A stretch of 64,000 bases of DNA. It comes from CAWCDJ01 sp963836015. GTDB taxonomy: Bacteria > Acidobacteriota > Terriglobia > Bryobacterales > Bryobacteraceae. Below are positions 16,783 through 25,599 of this stretch, one piece after another. The stretch covers positions 173,961-237,960 of the forward strand of contig CAWIIF010000012.1 in assembly GCA_963836015.1 (NCBI GenBank). The letters are read 5' to 3'. Within the stretch, counting starts at the first letter, position 1. Every line of letters starts with the position of its first letter. A program made the translations under genes and the position numbers. The notes under the pieces are model-generated. The model was not told the origin of the DNA, ran no database searches, and was given only the letters and a program-made list of their open reading frames with translations.

Positions 16783-18960
16783 CTAACGCAGCTCAGGCCG
16801 GGCGGCAGGCGGCTTTGCCAGGATTGTCACGTCCGTTTCGGAGAGCCCTTCCGCCGTCGCTTTCAGCCGGATAGGCCCGCCCTGCTTCGATGTGCGGATC
16901 ACCGCCAGTGCGCGGCCGCGATAGAGTTTGCGCCGGGTGCCCTGGTACGAATCGGAATCCGTCCCGTCGGCATTTCCCACCGCAGCGATCACGCCAGGTC
17001 CACTGATCGCGAACTGAACTTCGTGGCCGGCATCAGGCTGGAATCGCCCCTCCGCATCCACAGCCTCGACAGTCACGAACGAGAGATCCTGGCCGTCCGC
17101 CTGGACGGTGCTGCGGTCCGCGGTCAGCCGCAGCCGCTCAGGCCGGCCCGCCGTCGTGAGAACGCTCTCCGCAACCACGCGATCCGCCTTTACGCCCACC
17201 GCTTTCAACGTGCCGGGTGCGTACGGAACCTCGAACATCGTCTTGAATTCCTGCTCGCGGCCGGCGGCCTTCTCCCCGATCAGTTTGCCGTTCAGGAACA
17301 GGCGCACCTTTTCGACGCCGGAATAGACTTCCACCTGCATCGTCCTGCCCTCCTGGCCGGGCCAGGTCCAACTCGGAACAGCCGGGTACACGGTCCATGC
17401 AACGGCGATGGTCTTCTTTCCTTCGGGCTCGGGCAGCCGCACGGTGGCGTACACGCGATCTCCGCCATTCCACAAAATGTCGCGATAGTACGATTGCGGT
17501 TTCCGGAGACCCGTCAAGTCGAGATCTCCGCAGGCCGCCGCGTGCCAGGGGAACCCACGGAACAGGACGTTCGCCCCAGAGTCGCCGCCCTGAGCCGTGC
17601 TCTGGGTCATGATAGCCGTCATGTCCATTCCATTTGCCATCGCCAGGAACAGCTTGTCTACCATTGTCTGCATGCCCGACATGAGCTTTCCGGCTCCCGC
17701 CGCCTGTTCAGGCGTGCCGTACGTCCAGGACCCGATTCCGGCTTCTCCCAGATAGTCCATCGCGGTCCAGACAAACTCGCCGATGATGTACGGATTGTCT
17801 TTCGCCAGCCTCCACTCAGTGAACGCCGCGGGCGGGAAGGACTCGGTCGTCATCATGATCCGCGACGGCACGCGGCGATGATCGTCTTCCTGGTGAGCGG
17901 CCAGGTTGTAGTTGTAGCCGGTAATGTCGAGATTGGATATCACCGCGTCCGGATACTGACCCGACGTACTGGTTGGAAACGCTTGCGTCACCGGGCGACT
18001 GGTGTCGAGTGACCGCACCTGCTCCGCAAGCTGTTTCGCGATCACGGGCCCTCTCTCCACCAGCACCTCGGGTATTTCATTCCCGATGCTCCAGGAGATC
18101 ACTGCCGGATGATTGCGATCCCGGAGCACCATCGCTCGAATGTCTCGCTGCCACCACTCTTCGAAGTTGCGGCCGTAATCGAACTTCACCTTGTTCGCCT
18201 TCCAGGTGTCGAACGCTTCGTCGAGCACCAGCAGCCCGAGACGGTCGCATGCGCCCAGAAACGCCGGCGAGGGCGGGTTGTGGGCCGTTCGCACGGCGTT
18301 GTAACCGGCCGCCTTCAGCAGTTCCACTTTGCGCGTTTCCGCGCGGTCGAACGCCGCCGCTCCCAGCGGCCCATTGTCATGGTGAACACTGCCGCCCGCG
18401 AGCTTGATCGATCTGCCGTTCAGCAACAGCCCTCTTTCCGCCGACCACGCGAGCGTTCGAATGCCAAACGGAGTTTCTACTTCATCGACTACTTTGCCGT
18501 CCTTCACCACACGGGTGAGCGCCCGGTACAACGCCGGCGATTCCGGCGACCACAACTTCGGCCTGGCGATGGCGATCTCCTGGCTGGCTTCAGCCTCACC
18601 TCCCGCCCCCGCCTCTATGGCGGAGTTCGCGCCGCCGATTGCCTTGCCGGCGCCGTCCACAATCCGTGTCTCCACGCTCATCCGCGACTGCCCGGCGGAT
18701 TCGTTTGCCACACGTGTGCGCACAGAGATGGAGGCGGCATCGGTCGAAGCATGTTTCGTCGTGACGAAGACTCCCCAGTGAGCCACGTGAAGGGGATCGG
18801 TCACCAGCACGCGCACATGCCGGTATATACCGGACCCGCTGTACCACCGGCTGTTCGGCTGCGCGGAATTGTCCACGCGCACCGCCAGAACGTTCGGTCC
18901 CGCGAAGTCGAGGTCCGGCGTGACGTCGAAACGAAAGCTGGTGTAACCGATGGTACGCAT
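16783..18960 (-). pseudogene. 5'-truncated GH2 beta-galactosidase
   Basis: A 725-codon frame that enters a glycoside hydrolase family 2 protein in mid-domain. Its first residues, GYTSFRFDVTP and QPNSRWYSGSGIYRHV, belong to the sugar-binding jelly roll normally about 100 residues in, so the signal peptide and half of that domain are missing. The Ig-like domain, TIM barrel (acid/base in WSIGNEIPE, nucleophile in TTESFPP) and C-terminal Ig/DUF4982-like domains are intact. The frame upstream closes with a stop at 19015-19017, next to the divergent gene at 19018. It is most simply a remnant after a deletion; the long intact remainder suggests recent loss. Confidence 0.75.
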
Positions 18961-19017
18961 ATAAGTTGCGCCGGGTTGGTCTCGCGTATCTATGAATGCA
19001 GCAAAGGAGAGATTCTA

Positions 19018-19362
19018 ATGAGATTGCTTTCGATCCTCGCCCTCACCGCGATGGCCGCCCTCACACTCAACGCAGCCGATCTCACAGGCGCCTGGAAAGG
19101 TTCCATGGAGACGCAGATGGGGGCCACCGAGGTGACAATCACGATCCAGCCCGGAGCAGCCCTGGCCGGCAAGGTCAAGGCTGGTGAATATGAAGCCCGG
19201 ATTGAAAACGCCAAGCTGGAGGGCAGCAAAATCTACTTCGAAATGAGTATCGAGCCCGGAAAGGTGACTTACGAGGGAACCGTGACCGGTGACGAGATGA
19301 AGCTCAACGTCACGGGGACTCAAGGCGACAAATACTCGCTAATCTGCAAGCGGCAAAAGTAA
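19018..19362 (+). CDS. Small secreted beta-strand-rich protein, unknown function
   Basis: A 114-residue protein with a clear signal peptide (MRLLSILALTAMAALTLNAA) followed by alternating strands, including LTGAWKGSMET and YEGTVTGDEMKLNVTGTQG. This looks like a small lipocalin-like or tandem-strand domain common in acidobacterial secreted proteins. AAGGAGA at 19004-19010 is a strong ribosome binding site seven bases before the ATG. The gene lies right against the truncated end of the GH2 gene, so the rearrangement that cut GH2 may have placed it here. No specific function is recognised. Confidence 0.75.
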   Translation: MRLLSILALTAMAALTLNAADLTGAWKGSMETQMGATEVTITIQPGAALAGKVKAGEYEARIENAKLEGSKIYFEMSIEPGKVTYEGTVTGDEMKLNVTGTQGDKYSLICKRQK

Positions 19363-19708
19363 CCGCGTTCTTCGCCTGCCAGAGTGCAGACGAGGGGCGG
19401 CACGCGTATGGTTCGGGCGTTTTCGCAAGTTCCTGGAAGTTCACGAAGGCACAAGTGATGTCCCCCCCACCGGTGCACCCGGGCGTGACGATATCGAAGT
19501 TCAGATTGGGCAGTACCAGGTCCGAACCGGCGATCGTTGGGGCAAACACTTGATTGCCGTCGCCGATAATTCGCAGGTGTTCACGTTGTGAGTGGGTGCT
19601 GCTCAGACCTTTCCCTCGTTTGGCACGATCCTCAGGGCAGTGTACGATTGGCAATATGGCCCGGATCGCGTAATGCCGGGCGCTTGAAGAGCACAGGAGA
19701 GGATGACG
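19363..19708. other. Intergenic stretch with a possible decayed coding remnant
   Basis: This 346-base gap contains no intact gene. Read on the minus strand from about 19590 to 19370 it gives a coding-like stretch with phrases such as NLNFDIVTPGCTGGGDITC and FVNFQELAKTPEPYACRP but no proper start, which looks like the tail of a lost secreted protein. AGGAGAGG at 19695-19702 is the ribosome binding site of the next gene. Confidence 0.4.
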
Positions 19709-20929
19709 ATGAAATTGGTGCAAGCGGCGCTGCTTCTCACGCTGGCCCAGGTGGCGGCATGGCCCCAGGTCAATGTCGGGGAACAGAAGCCCGAAGCCAG
19801 CCTTCCGTTTACCATGACCACGGTGACCACCTTTAAATATCCGTGGCGGCTGGCCTTCCTGCCCGATGGCCGCATGCTGATCACGGAAAAGCCAGGACCC
19901 GTTTGGTTGGTATCCCAGCAGGGAGAGAAGATCCAGGTGGAGAATACGCCCCCTGTCTATTACCAGGGCCAGGACGGCATGCTGGGCGTCTTTCTTTCTC
20001 CACACTACGCGACCGACCAGAGTATCTATCTGACCTATGTCGAGCCTGGTGAGTACGGCGGAGGCTTCGCGCTGGCCCGCGCCAAACTGAACGCCACCGC
20101 CACCTCGGCCAGCCTGGAAAACTTCGAGGTGCTGTGGCGCCAGAGGCCCACCGGCAAGGGCGGGCAGGCAGGCGGTCCGATCGCCTTCTCGTCCGATGGC
20201 CGGTATTTGTTCCTCGCGGTTGGCGACCGCCAGCGCATGACCCCCGCCCAGGATCCAGACGAGCCCGTAGGGAAGATCCTGCGCCTGACGCTGGACGGCA
20301 AGCCCGCCCGCGGCAATCCCAACTTCGGCAAAACCGGCGCCGCCACCATCCCCCTGATCGATCCGCCCCGTGACACCGAAGCCGCCGCGACTGCGAAGGT
20401 GGTCAGCACCTACACCTTTCCCGGCCCCAACCTGACGCCGGCTGAAACCTGGGCCAGCGGCGTCCGCACGCCCTACGGCCTGGCGTTTTCGCCCACCGGC
20501 GAATTGTGGGAGGTCGAACATGGCCCGCGCGGCGGCGACGAATTGAACCTGATCAAAAAAGGCAAGAACTATGGCTGGCCGCTCGTCTCCTATGGCATGA
20601 ACTACAACGGCGTGCCCATCCCCAAGCCCGATACGCGGACCGACCTGGCGAAGCCGGTGCTCTATTGGGCGCCGGTGATCGCGCCGGGCAATCTGATGTT
20701 CTACCACGGCACCCAGACCTTCCCGCAGTGGAACGGCAACGGCTTCATCAGCGGCCTGGCGACCAAAACGCTCAACCGCATCATCTTTGACGGCCATGGC
20801 GGCGCCAAGACTGCCGAGCGCTGGGATGTGGGCCACCGCATTCGCGATGTGGAAGAAGGTCCCGATGGCTCGCTGTGGATGCTGGAAGACGCTAATCCCG
20901 GCGCCCTGATCCATGTGACACCGAAGTGA
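19709..20929 (+). CDS. Soluble PQQ-type sugar dehydrogenase (glucose/sorbosone family)
   Basis: About 406 residues with a signal peptide (MKLVQAALLLTLAQVAAWPQ), then a six-bladed propeller of the glucose/sorbosone dehydrogenase family (YliI/Asd-like). Landmarks are PWRLAFLPDGRMLITEKPG, GGQAGGPIAFSSDGRYLFLAVGDR and WEVEHGPRGGDELNLI, the last carrying the calcium/PQQ-site acidic residues. It probably oxidises an aldose in the periplasm. An in-frame ATG lies at 19703, but 19709 gives better spacing from AGGAGAGG. No PQQ synthesis genes are adjacent. Confidence 0.88.
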   Translation: MKLVQAALLLTLAQVAAWPQVNVGEQKPEASLPFTMTTVTTFKYPWRLAFLPDGRMLITEKPGPVWLVSQQGEKIQVENTPPVYYQGQDGMLGVFLSPHYATDQSIYLTYVEPGEYGGGFALARAKLNATATSASLENFEVLWRQRPTGKGGQAGGPIAFSSDGRYLFLAVGDRQRMTPAQDPDEPVGKILRLTLDGKPARGNPNFGKTGAATIPLIDPPRDTEAAATAKVVSTYTFPGPNLTPAETWASGVRTPYGLAFSPTGELWEVEHGPRGGDELNLIKKGKNYGWPLVSYGMNYNGVPIPKPDTRTDLAKPVLYWAPVIAPGNLMFYHGTQTFPQWNGNGFISGLATKTLNRIIFDGHGGAKTAERWDVGHRIRDVEEGPDGSLWMLEDANPGALIHVTPK

Positions 20930-20960
20930 TGCCTGCACGTCAGGTGAAGAAGAGCAACAC

Positions 20961-20980
20961 GGGCCGGAGCGGTCCGGCCC
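20961..20980 (+). terminator. GC hairpin after the sugar dehydrogenase gene
   Basis: A perfect 8-bp stem, GGGCCGGA paired with TCCGGCCC around a GCGG loop, starts 32 bases after the stop codon. There is no U-tract, so it may act as a weak or Rho-assisted terminator or only stabilise the 3' end. Confidence 0.4.
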
Positions 20981-21082
20981 ATCCTCCGGGCAGCCGACAA
21001 CTTGTTCAGCCGGTGCATCCCACCTCGAATTTTGGGACTCCCTATCAGGCGGACGCGCACTTCAAAGTGGTATTTTCCTTGT

Positions 21083-22009
21083 GTGGACGAGGCACAGCGG
21101 CTACGCGAAATCGTTCTTGATTCGCTCGATCAGGAGCGGGATGCGAACGGTTTCGCCCGGCACGCTTATCGAAGCCGGACGCAGTTTTATCGTGTGTTCC
21201 GGGCAATGATCGAGGAGACGCCGGTTGCCATGCGCCGGAGGCTGCTGCTGGAGAGGGCGGCATGGCAGTTGTCTCGCACCCGACTCTCGGTGACAGACAT
21301 CAGTCTCGACGCGAATTACGGATCGCAGGAAGCGTTTGCCCGGGCCTTCCGAAGTGCCTTCGGCGTTTCACCGAGCCTTTATCGCCGCATGGGGGCGACG
21401 CACACTCACCTCCGCGCGGCGAATGGAATTCACTACCGTTCCGGTAAGAACGACACGAAAGGAGCTAATCGATTCATGGATCTCTTTGATATCTTCTCCG
21501 GCCAGGAGTCCTGGCATACGCGCCGTCTTCTTGATCTGGCGAAGACACTGAACGACGAACAGTTGGACCGCCCTCTGAACAACCAGATACATGTTTTTCC
21601 ATGGGATGGCCCGGACCAGAGCCTACGCCAGCTTCTGGACCGGATGGTGCAAACCAAGGAAGCCTGGGCCGCGGCACTGACGGGCGGCAGTACGCCCCTG
21701 TTTGACAATGCCCCGCGGGAAGACCGAACTCCTTCGGCCATGCTGGCGCGCCTGGAGACAGCCGATCGAGCGTTCCACAGCGTACTCACAGATGTCCGCA
21801 ATCGGAGCGCATGGGAAGACACGTTTGTCGATGCGTTATGCGACCCCCCGGAAAGCTTCACCTTTGGCGGCATGTTCGCGCACGTGATTACCTTCAATGC
21901 CTACCGGCGGATGGTTGCCATCGAGGTGCTGCGGGGCCTTGGAGTGAAGGTTGAGGGTGTTGGGTGTCCCATGGAGTACCTCGAGAGCCTCGGCCCAGAC
22001 AAGAATTAG
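21083..22009 (+). CDS. AraC-type DNA-binding domain fused to a DinB-like domain
   Basis: About 308 residues. The N-terminal 110 residues form an AraC double helix-turn-helix (LSVTDISLDANYGSQEAFAR, then FGVSPSLYRRM). Residues about 135-300 form a DinB-like four-helix bundle (FSGQESWHTRRLLDLA, LLDRMVQTKEAW, FGGMFAHVITFNAYRR) with the His residues that bind metal in this superfamily. The order is reversed from classical AraC proteins, where the effector domain comes first. GTG at 21083 is the first credible start; no strong ribosome binding site is seen. A VOC-fold gene follows 19 bases later, so the pair may answer a thiol or electrophile stress. Confidence 0.8.
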   Translation: MDEAQRLREIVLDSLDQERDANGFARHAYRSRTQFYRVFRAMIEETPVAMRRRLLLERAAWQLSRTRLSVTDISLDANYGSQEAFARAFRSAFGVSPSLYRRMGATHTHLRAANGIHYRSGKNDTKGANRFMDLFDIFSGQESWHTRRLLDLAKTLNDEQLDRPLNNQIHVFPWDGPDQSLRQLLDRMVQTKEAWAAALTGGSTPLFDNAPREDRTPSAMLARLETADRAFHSVLTDVRNRSAWEDTFVDALCDPPESFTFGGMFAHVITFNAYRRMVAIEVLRGLGVKVEGVGCPMEYLESLGPDKN

Positions 22010-22028
22010 TCCGCAGAGGGGTTACCCG

Positions 22029-22418
22029 ATGAAGCGCACATGGACGATCATAGGGGTGGGCGACGTGCCGGGCAGCTTGAAATGGTATCAGGCGCTGTTC
22101 GGTCAGCCGGCTGTCCTTCCTGCCCATGATTACTTTGGGCAAATTCTCGATTCAGATGGAACTGTCTTACTCTGCCTCCACGAGTGGGGCGCCCATGAGC
22201 ATCCCCCATTGATGAGTCCCGATCACGGGACGCCCGGCAACGGGCTCCTGTTGTTCTTCCGTGTCGATGATTTCGACCTGGCGCTTCAGAGGGCACGCTC
22301 TCTCGTCACCCGGCTCGAAGAGGAGCCACATGTGAATCCGAACACTCAAACCAGGGAGTTCTCGCTCCGAGATCCGGACGGATATTACGTTACGATCAGT
22401 GCGCTCTCTGCGGCCTGA
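22029..22418 (+). CDS. VOC superfamily protein (glyoxalase/bleomycin-resistance fold)
   Basis: A 129-residue single-domain protein with the vicinal-oxygen-chelate pattern. It opens TIIGVGDVPGSLKWYQALFG and ends FSLRDPDGYYVTISAL, the usual last strand with its conserved acidic region. It could be a lyase, dioxygenase-like or binding protein; metal-ligand His/Glu positions are only partly clear (CLHEWGAHEHPP is His-rich). It is cotranscribed with the AraC-DinB regulator, suggesting a detoxification role. Confidence 0.82.
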   Translation: MKRTWTIIGVGDVPGSLKWYQALFGQPAVLPAHDYFGQILDSDGTVLLCLHEWGAHEHPPLMSPDHGTPGNGLLLFFRVDDFDLALQRARSLVTRLEEEPHVNPNTQTREFSLRDPDGYYVTISALSAA

Positions 22419-22922
22419 ATCCTTGTCCGTGCGCGAATCCGCACCAGCAAGTGGTCGGGACAACCGTCCTCCGCTCCCGTATTCACAGGTGTAGGGAAGG
22501 GAAGGGCAAGACGGCCCGCCGGAGCGTGCGGTGTCCTAATGATAGCTTCGATGAAACCGGCGCTCCTGCTGCGCCTGCTCGCCTCGATCCCGACAGCCCA
22601 GCCGTGGTGCGTCGTCGAGAAGCCCACGGCTCCGGCCATACAGGTTGCCATCGATGCGTGCGCGGCGAAGGGAGGCGGAATCGCTTACGTCCCGCCAGCG
22701 CGATGTTCCACGCGCCCTGCAAGTAACGTGAAGTGAGACGATCAATCCCCGGAGCCGGCCTGGGGCAGCGGGCTGGTGCTTCGCGACATCGATCAGTTAG
22801 TTAGTGATAGAGGGATTTCGGGGGCGACCCGGCAGCCGCAACGCCGGAGTGCCCGCTATTCAGAAGGAACGCGTGAGAGACGCGCATCCCTGGAATCGGG
22901 ACAGCCACAATACTCGCGACGT
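22419..22922 (+). other. Gene-poor stretch around a decayed pectinase-like gene
   Basis: About 500 bases between the VOC gene and galE hold no intact gene. The only coding-like signals are two fragments of a right-handed beta-helix protein, described separately. I see no RNA gene or repeat here. Confidence 0.5.
22541..22850 (+). pseudogene. Remnant of a GH28/pectate-lyase-like beta-helix protein
   Basis: Codons from 22541 give a short leader, then AIQVAIDACAAKGGGIAYVP, the well-known first-coil signature of GH28 and pectate-lyase superfamily proteins. The frame degenerates after PPARCSTRP and stops at 22736. A later stretch (about 22755-22850) reads PEPAWGSGLVLRDIDQLV, which resembles a C-terminal coil of the same type. 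The two pieces look like ends of a gene whose middle (over a kilobase) was deleted. It lies near another damaged glycosidase (GH2), pointing to local loss of carbohydrate-degradation genes. Confidence 0.5.
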
Positions 22923-23897
22923 TCAGCGATCGCGCACCGCGAACTTCCAGGCGTGGTCCACAATCGTACGCAGGTCGGTGTAGCGCGGGGTCCAGCCCAG
23001 GCGCGTGCGCAGTTTTTCCGATGCGGCCACCAGGGCGGGCGGGTCGCCGTCGCGGCGCGGGCCGAAGACGTAGGGGACTTTGCGGCCGGTGACCTCTTCC
23101 ACCGCGTGGATCATTTCGAGCACGCTGCGGCCGGTGCCGGTGCCGACGTTGAACTGGTCGGAGACGCCGCCGTTCAGCAGGTACTCGACGGCCAGGATGT
23201 GCGCCTGCGCCAGGTCGTTCACGTGGATATAGTCGCGGATGCAGGTGCCGTCGGGCGTCGGGTAATCGTCTCCGAAGACGGTGATCGGCTCGCCGGTCTT
23301 GACGGCCCGCAGGATCAGCGGGATCAAGTGGGTTTCCGGCTCGTGCTCCTCGCCGAGACGGCCTTCGGGATCGGCGCCCGAGGCGTTGAAATAGCGCAGG
23401 CTGACGCTGGTGAGATGGTGAACCTCGTCGAACCAGTGGAGCAGGCGCTCCACCATGACCTTCGATTCACCGTAGGCGTTGACCGGCCGGATGGGGAAGG
23501 TCTCCTCGATCGGAGAGGCATCGGGGTTTCCGTAGACCGCCGCGGTGGAAGAGAACACCATGTGGCGGACGCCGTTCCGCACCATGGCGTCGAGGAGGGA
23601 AAGCGACCCGCACACGTTATTCGAGAAGTAGCGGGCGGGCTCGCGCATGGATTCCCCCACGGCGATAAAGGCGGCGAAATGAATGACGGCCTCGGGGCGC
23701 GTCTGCCGTATAAGTTCCGCGAGAGCGCTGGTCTCGCGCAGGTTGAGCTGGAACAGGCGGCCGGAGGGGACGTTGTGCCGGTATCCTTTCGAGAGGTCGT
23801 CTACCACCGAGACGTCGTACCCCTGCTCGAGCAGAAGCCGCACGGTATGCGAGCCGATATAGCCCGCGCCGCCGGTCACCATGATTTTTCGTGGCAT
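22923..23897 (-). CDS. galE: UDP-glucose 4-epimerase
   Basis: A 324-residue extended SDR enzyme interconverting UDP-glucose and UDP-galactose in the cytosol. The NAD site GGAGYIGSHTVRLLLEQG is at the N-terminus, and the catalytic Ser/Tyr/Lys are in FSSTAAVYG and NAYGESKVMVE. GalE hallmarks PIEETFP and TCIRDYIHVNDLA are present. Length is normal. On the minus strand TACAAT lies nine bases before the ATG, allowing a very short leader. It is divergent from the ThDP enzyme gene with about 30 bases between starts. Confidence 0.95.
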   Translation of the reverse strand: MPRKIMVTGGAGYIGSHTVRLLLEQGYDVSVVDDLSKGYRHNVPSGRLFQLNLRETSALAELIRQTRPEAVIHFAAFIAVGESMREPARYFSNNVCGSLSLLDAMVRNGVRHMVFSSTAAVYGNPDASPIEETFPIRPVNAYGESKVMVERLLHWFDEVHHLTSVSLRYFNASGADPEGRLGEEHEPETHLIPLILRAVKTGEPITVFGDDYPTPDGTCIRDYIHVNDLAQAHILAVEYLLNGGVSDQFNVGTGTGRSVLEMIHAVEEVTGRKVPYVFGPRRDGDPPALVAASEKLRTRLGWTPRYTDLRTIVDHAWKFAVRDR

Positions 23898-23928
23898 CCA
23901 GACCCGATTGTAGTAGCATGGCGGTTCT

Positions 23929-25599
23929 ATGCCAAATGGGGCGGAGCTTTTCGTTCAGGCGGCCGCACACCTGGGGATCGACACGGTCTTCACGCTGGTG
24001 GGAGATCATCTGAACGAGGTGCTGGCCGCGGCGGCCCGGAGCGGGATGCGGATCGTCGATCTGCGGCACGAATCCGGAGTGACGCACGCCGCGGACGCGT
24101 GGGCGCGGATCCACCGGAAGCCGGCGCTCTCGCTGGTGACGGGCGGGCCGGGGCACACGAATTCCCTGACCGGGATCGCCACGGCGAACCTGGCGGGCAG
24201 CCCGCTGATCGCCGTGAGCGGAAGCCGTCCGAGCACGATGGCGGGGCGCGAAGCGTTTCAGGATATCGATCAGGTGGCGATGGCGCGCCCGGTAGTGAAG
24301 TGGGCCGCGGAACCCGCGGACGCCGGACAGATCCCGTTCTACCTGCATCGCGCGTACCAGGTCGCGAACTCGGGGCGGCGCGGCGTGGCGCACCTGACGA
24401 TCCCGGTCAATTTATTCACGGGCGAAGGGCAGGCGGCGGCGGTGCCTCAAATGGCGGTAGCCGCTTGCGCGCCGCGTGAGAGCGATATCTCGCGCGCCAT
24501 CGAACTGCTGCGGGCGGCCGAGCGGCCGGTGGCGATCGCCGGCAGCGGCGTCTGGTGGTCGGGGGCGGAAGAAGCGCTGCGACGGTTCATCGAGTGCACG
24601 TCAATACCGCTCTATACCATCACGATGGCGCGCGGCGCGGTGTCCGACGACCACCCGCTCTCCATGGGCTATGCCGACCCGGCGCTGAATCGCGCGGCGC
24701 AGCGGGCATTTCAGGAAGCGGACCTTTTTCTGGTGATCGGCAAGCGCATCGATTACCGGCTGGCGATGGGAGGGGCGCGGCTGTTCCCAACCGGCGCACG
24801 GTTCATTCAGGTGGATATCCACGCTACGGAGTTGGGGCTGAATCACGGACTCGATGTGGGGATTTGCGCGGACGCGCGGCTTGCGCTCGAGGCGCTTGTG
24901 GCGCAGGCCTCCCGGCCTGCGCTGGGCAGGCCGGGAGGCCTGCCCCACTGGGTGCAACGGGTGAGGTCGCTGCGCGCGGAGTGGGAATGCGAACTGGCCC
25001 GGGAGGCGGAGGACAACGGCGAACCGCTGCATCCGGCGGCGTTTTTTCGGGAGCTGCGAGGGGCGCTGCCACGCGACGTTCTCTATGCCTGGGATGGCGG
25101 CGATTTCGCGCACTGGGGGCGGGCGTCGCTTGCGGCGCGGCAATCCGGCGGATGGCTGCGGCTGGGGCCGCTCGGGACGATCGGCTCGTCGCTGCCCAAC
25201 GGGCTGGCGCTGCAACTGGCGAACCCGGGACGTCCGGTGGCGGTGATCACGGGCGACGGCGCCCTCGGCTTCTACATCGCCGAGATGGATTCGGTGGTGC
25301 GGCACAAGCTGCCGGTTGTCCTGATCGTGGGCAACGACGCGGGATGGGGCCTCGAGCGCGAGCTTCAGTCGTATGCCACGGGTGGCGCGCCGACGGTGGC
25401 GTGCGAGTTGCGATCGGCGCGCTACGATCTCATCATGAAAGGGTTCGGCGGGGAAGGCGAGACCGTCGAGCGCCTCGACGAGGTGCGGCCCGCTGTGGAG
25501 CGGGCGTTTCGATCGGGGGTTCCGTACTGCCTGAACGTGAAGATTCGCGGCGTGCGTTCGCCGTTCACGGAGTGGCAGATCGCCGGAAGGAAGAAGTGA
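23929..25599 (+). CDS. Thiamine-diphosphate-dependent enzyme, acetolactate synthase-like
   Basis: A 556-residue ThDP enzyme with three domains: the pyrimidine-binding domain (catalytic Glu in LRHESGVTHAADAWAR), the central domain (about 190-320) and the pyrophosphate domain with GDGALGFYIAEMDSVVRHKL (GDG...N motif, Asn in VGNDAGWG). It could be an acetolactate synthase paralogue, oxalyl-CoA decarboxylase-like or benzaldehyde-lyase-like enzyme. It is not next to ilvN or ilvC, so a biosynthetic role is doubtful. A palindromic repeat sits inside the frame at 24903-24943 and adds the peptide ASRPALGRPGGLPH between domains. The stop overlaps the next start. Confidence 0.85.
   Translation: MPNGAELFVQAAAHLGIDTVFTLVGDHLNEVLAAAARSGMRIVDLRHESGVTHAADAWARIHRKPALSLVTGGPGHTNSLTGIATANLAGSPLIAVSGSRPSTMAGREAFQDIDQVAMARPVVKWAAEPADAGQIPFYLHRAYQVANSGRRGVAHLTIPVNLFTGEGQAAAVPQMAVAACAPRESDISRAIELLRAAERPVAIAGSGVWWSGAEEALRRFIECTSIPLYTITMARGAVSDDHPLSMGYADPALNRAAQRAFQEADLFLVIGKRIDYRLAMGGARLFPTGARFIQVDIHATELGLNHGLDVGICADARLALEALVAQASRPALGRPGGLPHWVQRVRSLRAEWECELAREAEDNGEPLHPAAFFRELRGALPRDVLYAWDGGDFAHWGRASLAARQSGGWLRLGPLGTIGSSLPNGLALQLANPGRPVAVITGDGALGFYIAEMDSVVRHKLPVVLIVGNDAGWGLERELQSYATGGAPTVACELRSARYDLIMKGFGGEGETVERLDEVRPAVERAFRSGVPYCLNVKIRGVRSPFTEWQIAGRKK
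24903..24943. repeat. REP-like palindrome inside a coding region
   Basis: Two 18-bp perfectly complementary arms, 24903-24920 (GCAGGCCTCCCGGCCTGC) and 24926-24943, flank a five-base GCTGG loop. The length fits REP-type mobile palindromes, and the insertion preserves the frame of the ThDP enzyme at a domain boundary. No second copy was seen in the window. Confidence 0.7.

Noticed and set aside
22776..24479. Long plus-strand frame across galE
   Set aside because: Antisense to a confident galE; only its first 25 codons carry a coding-like remnant.
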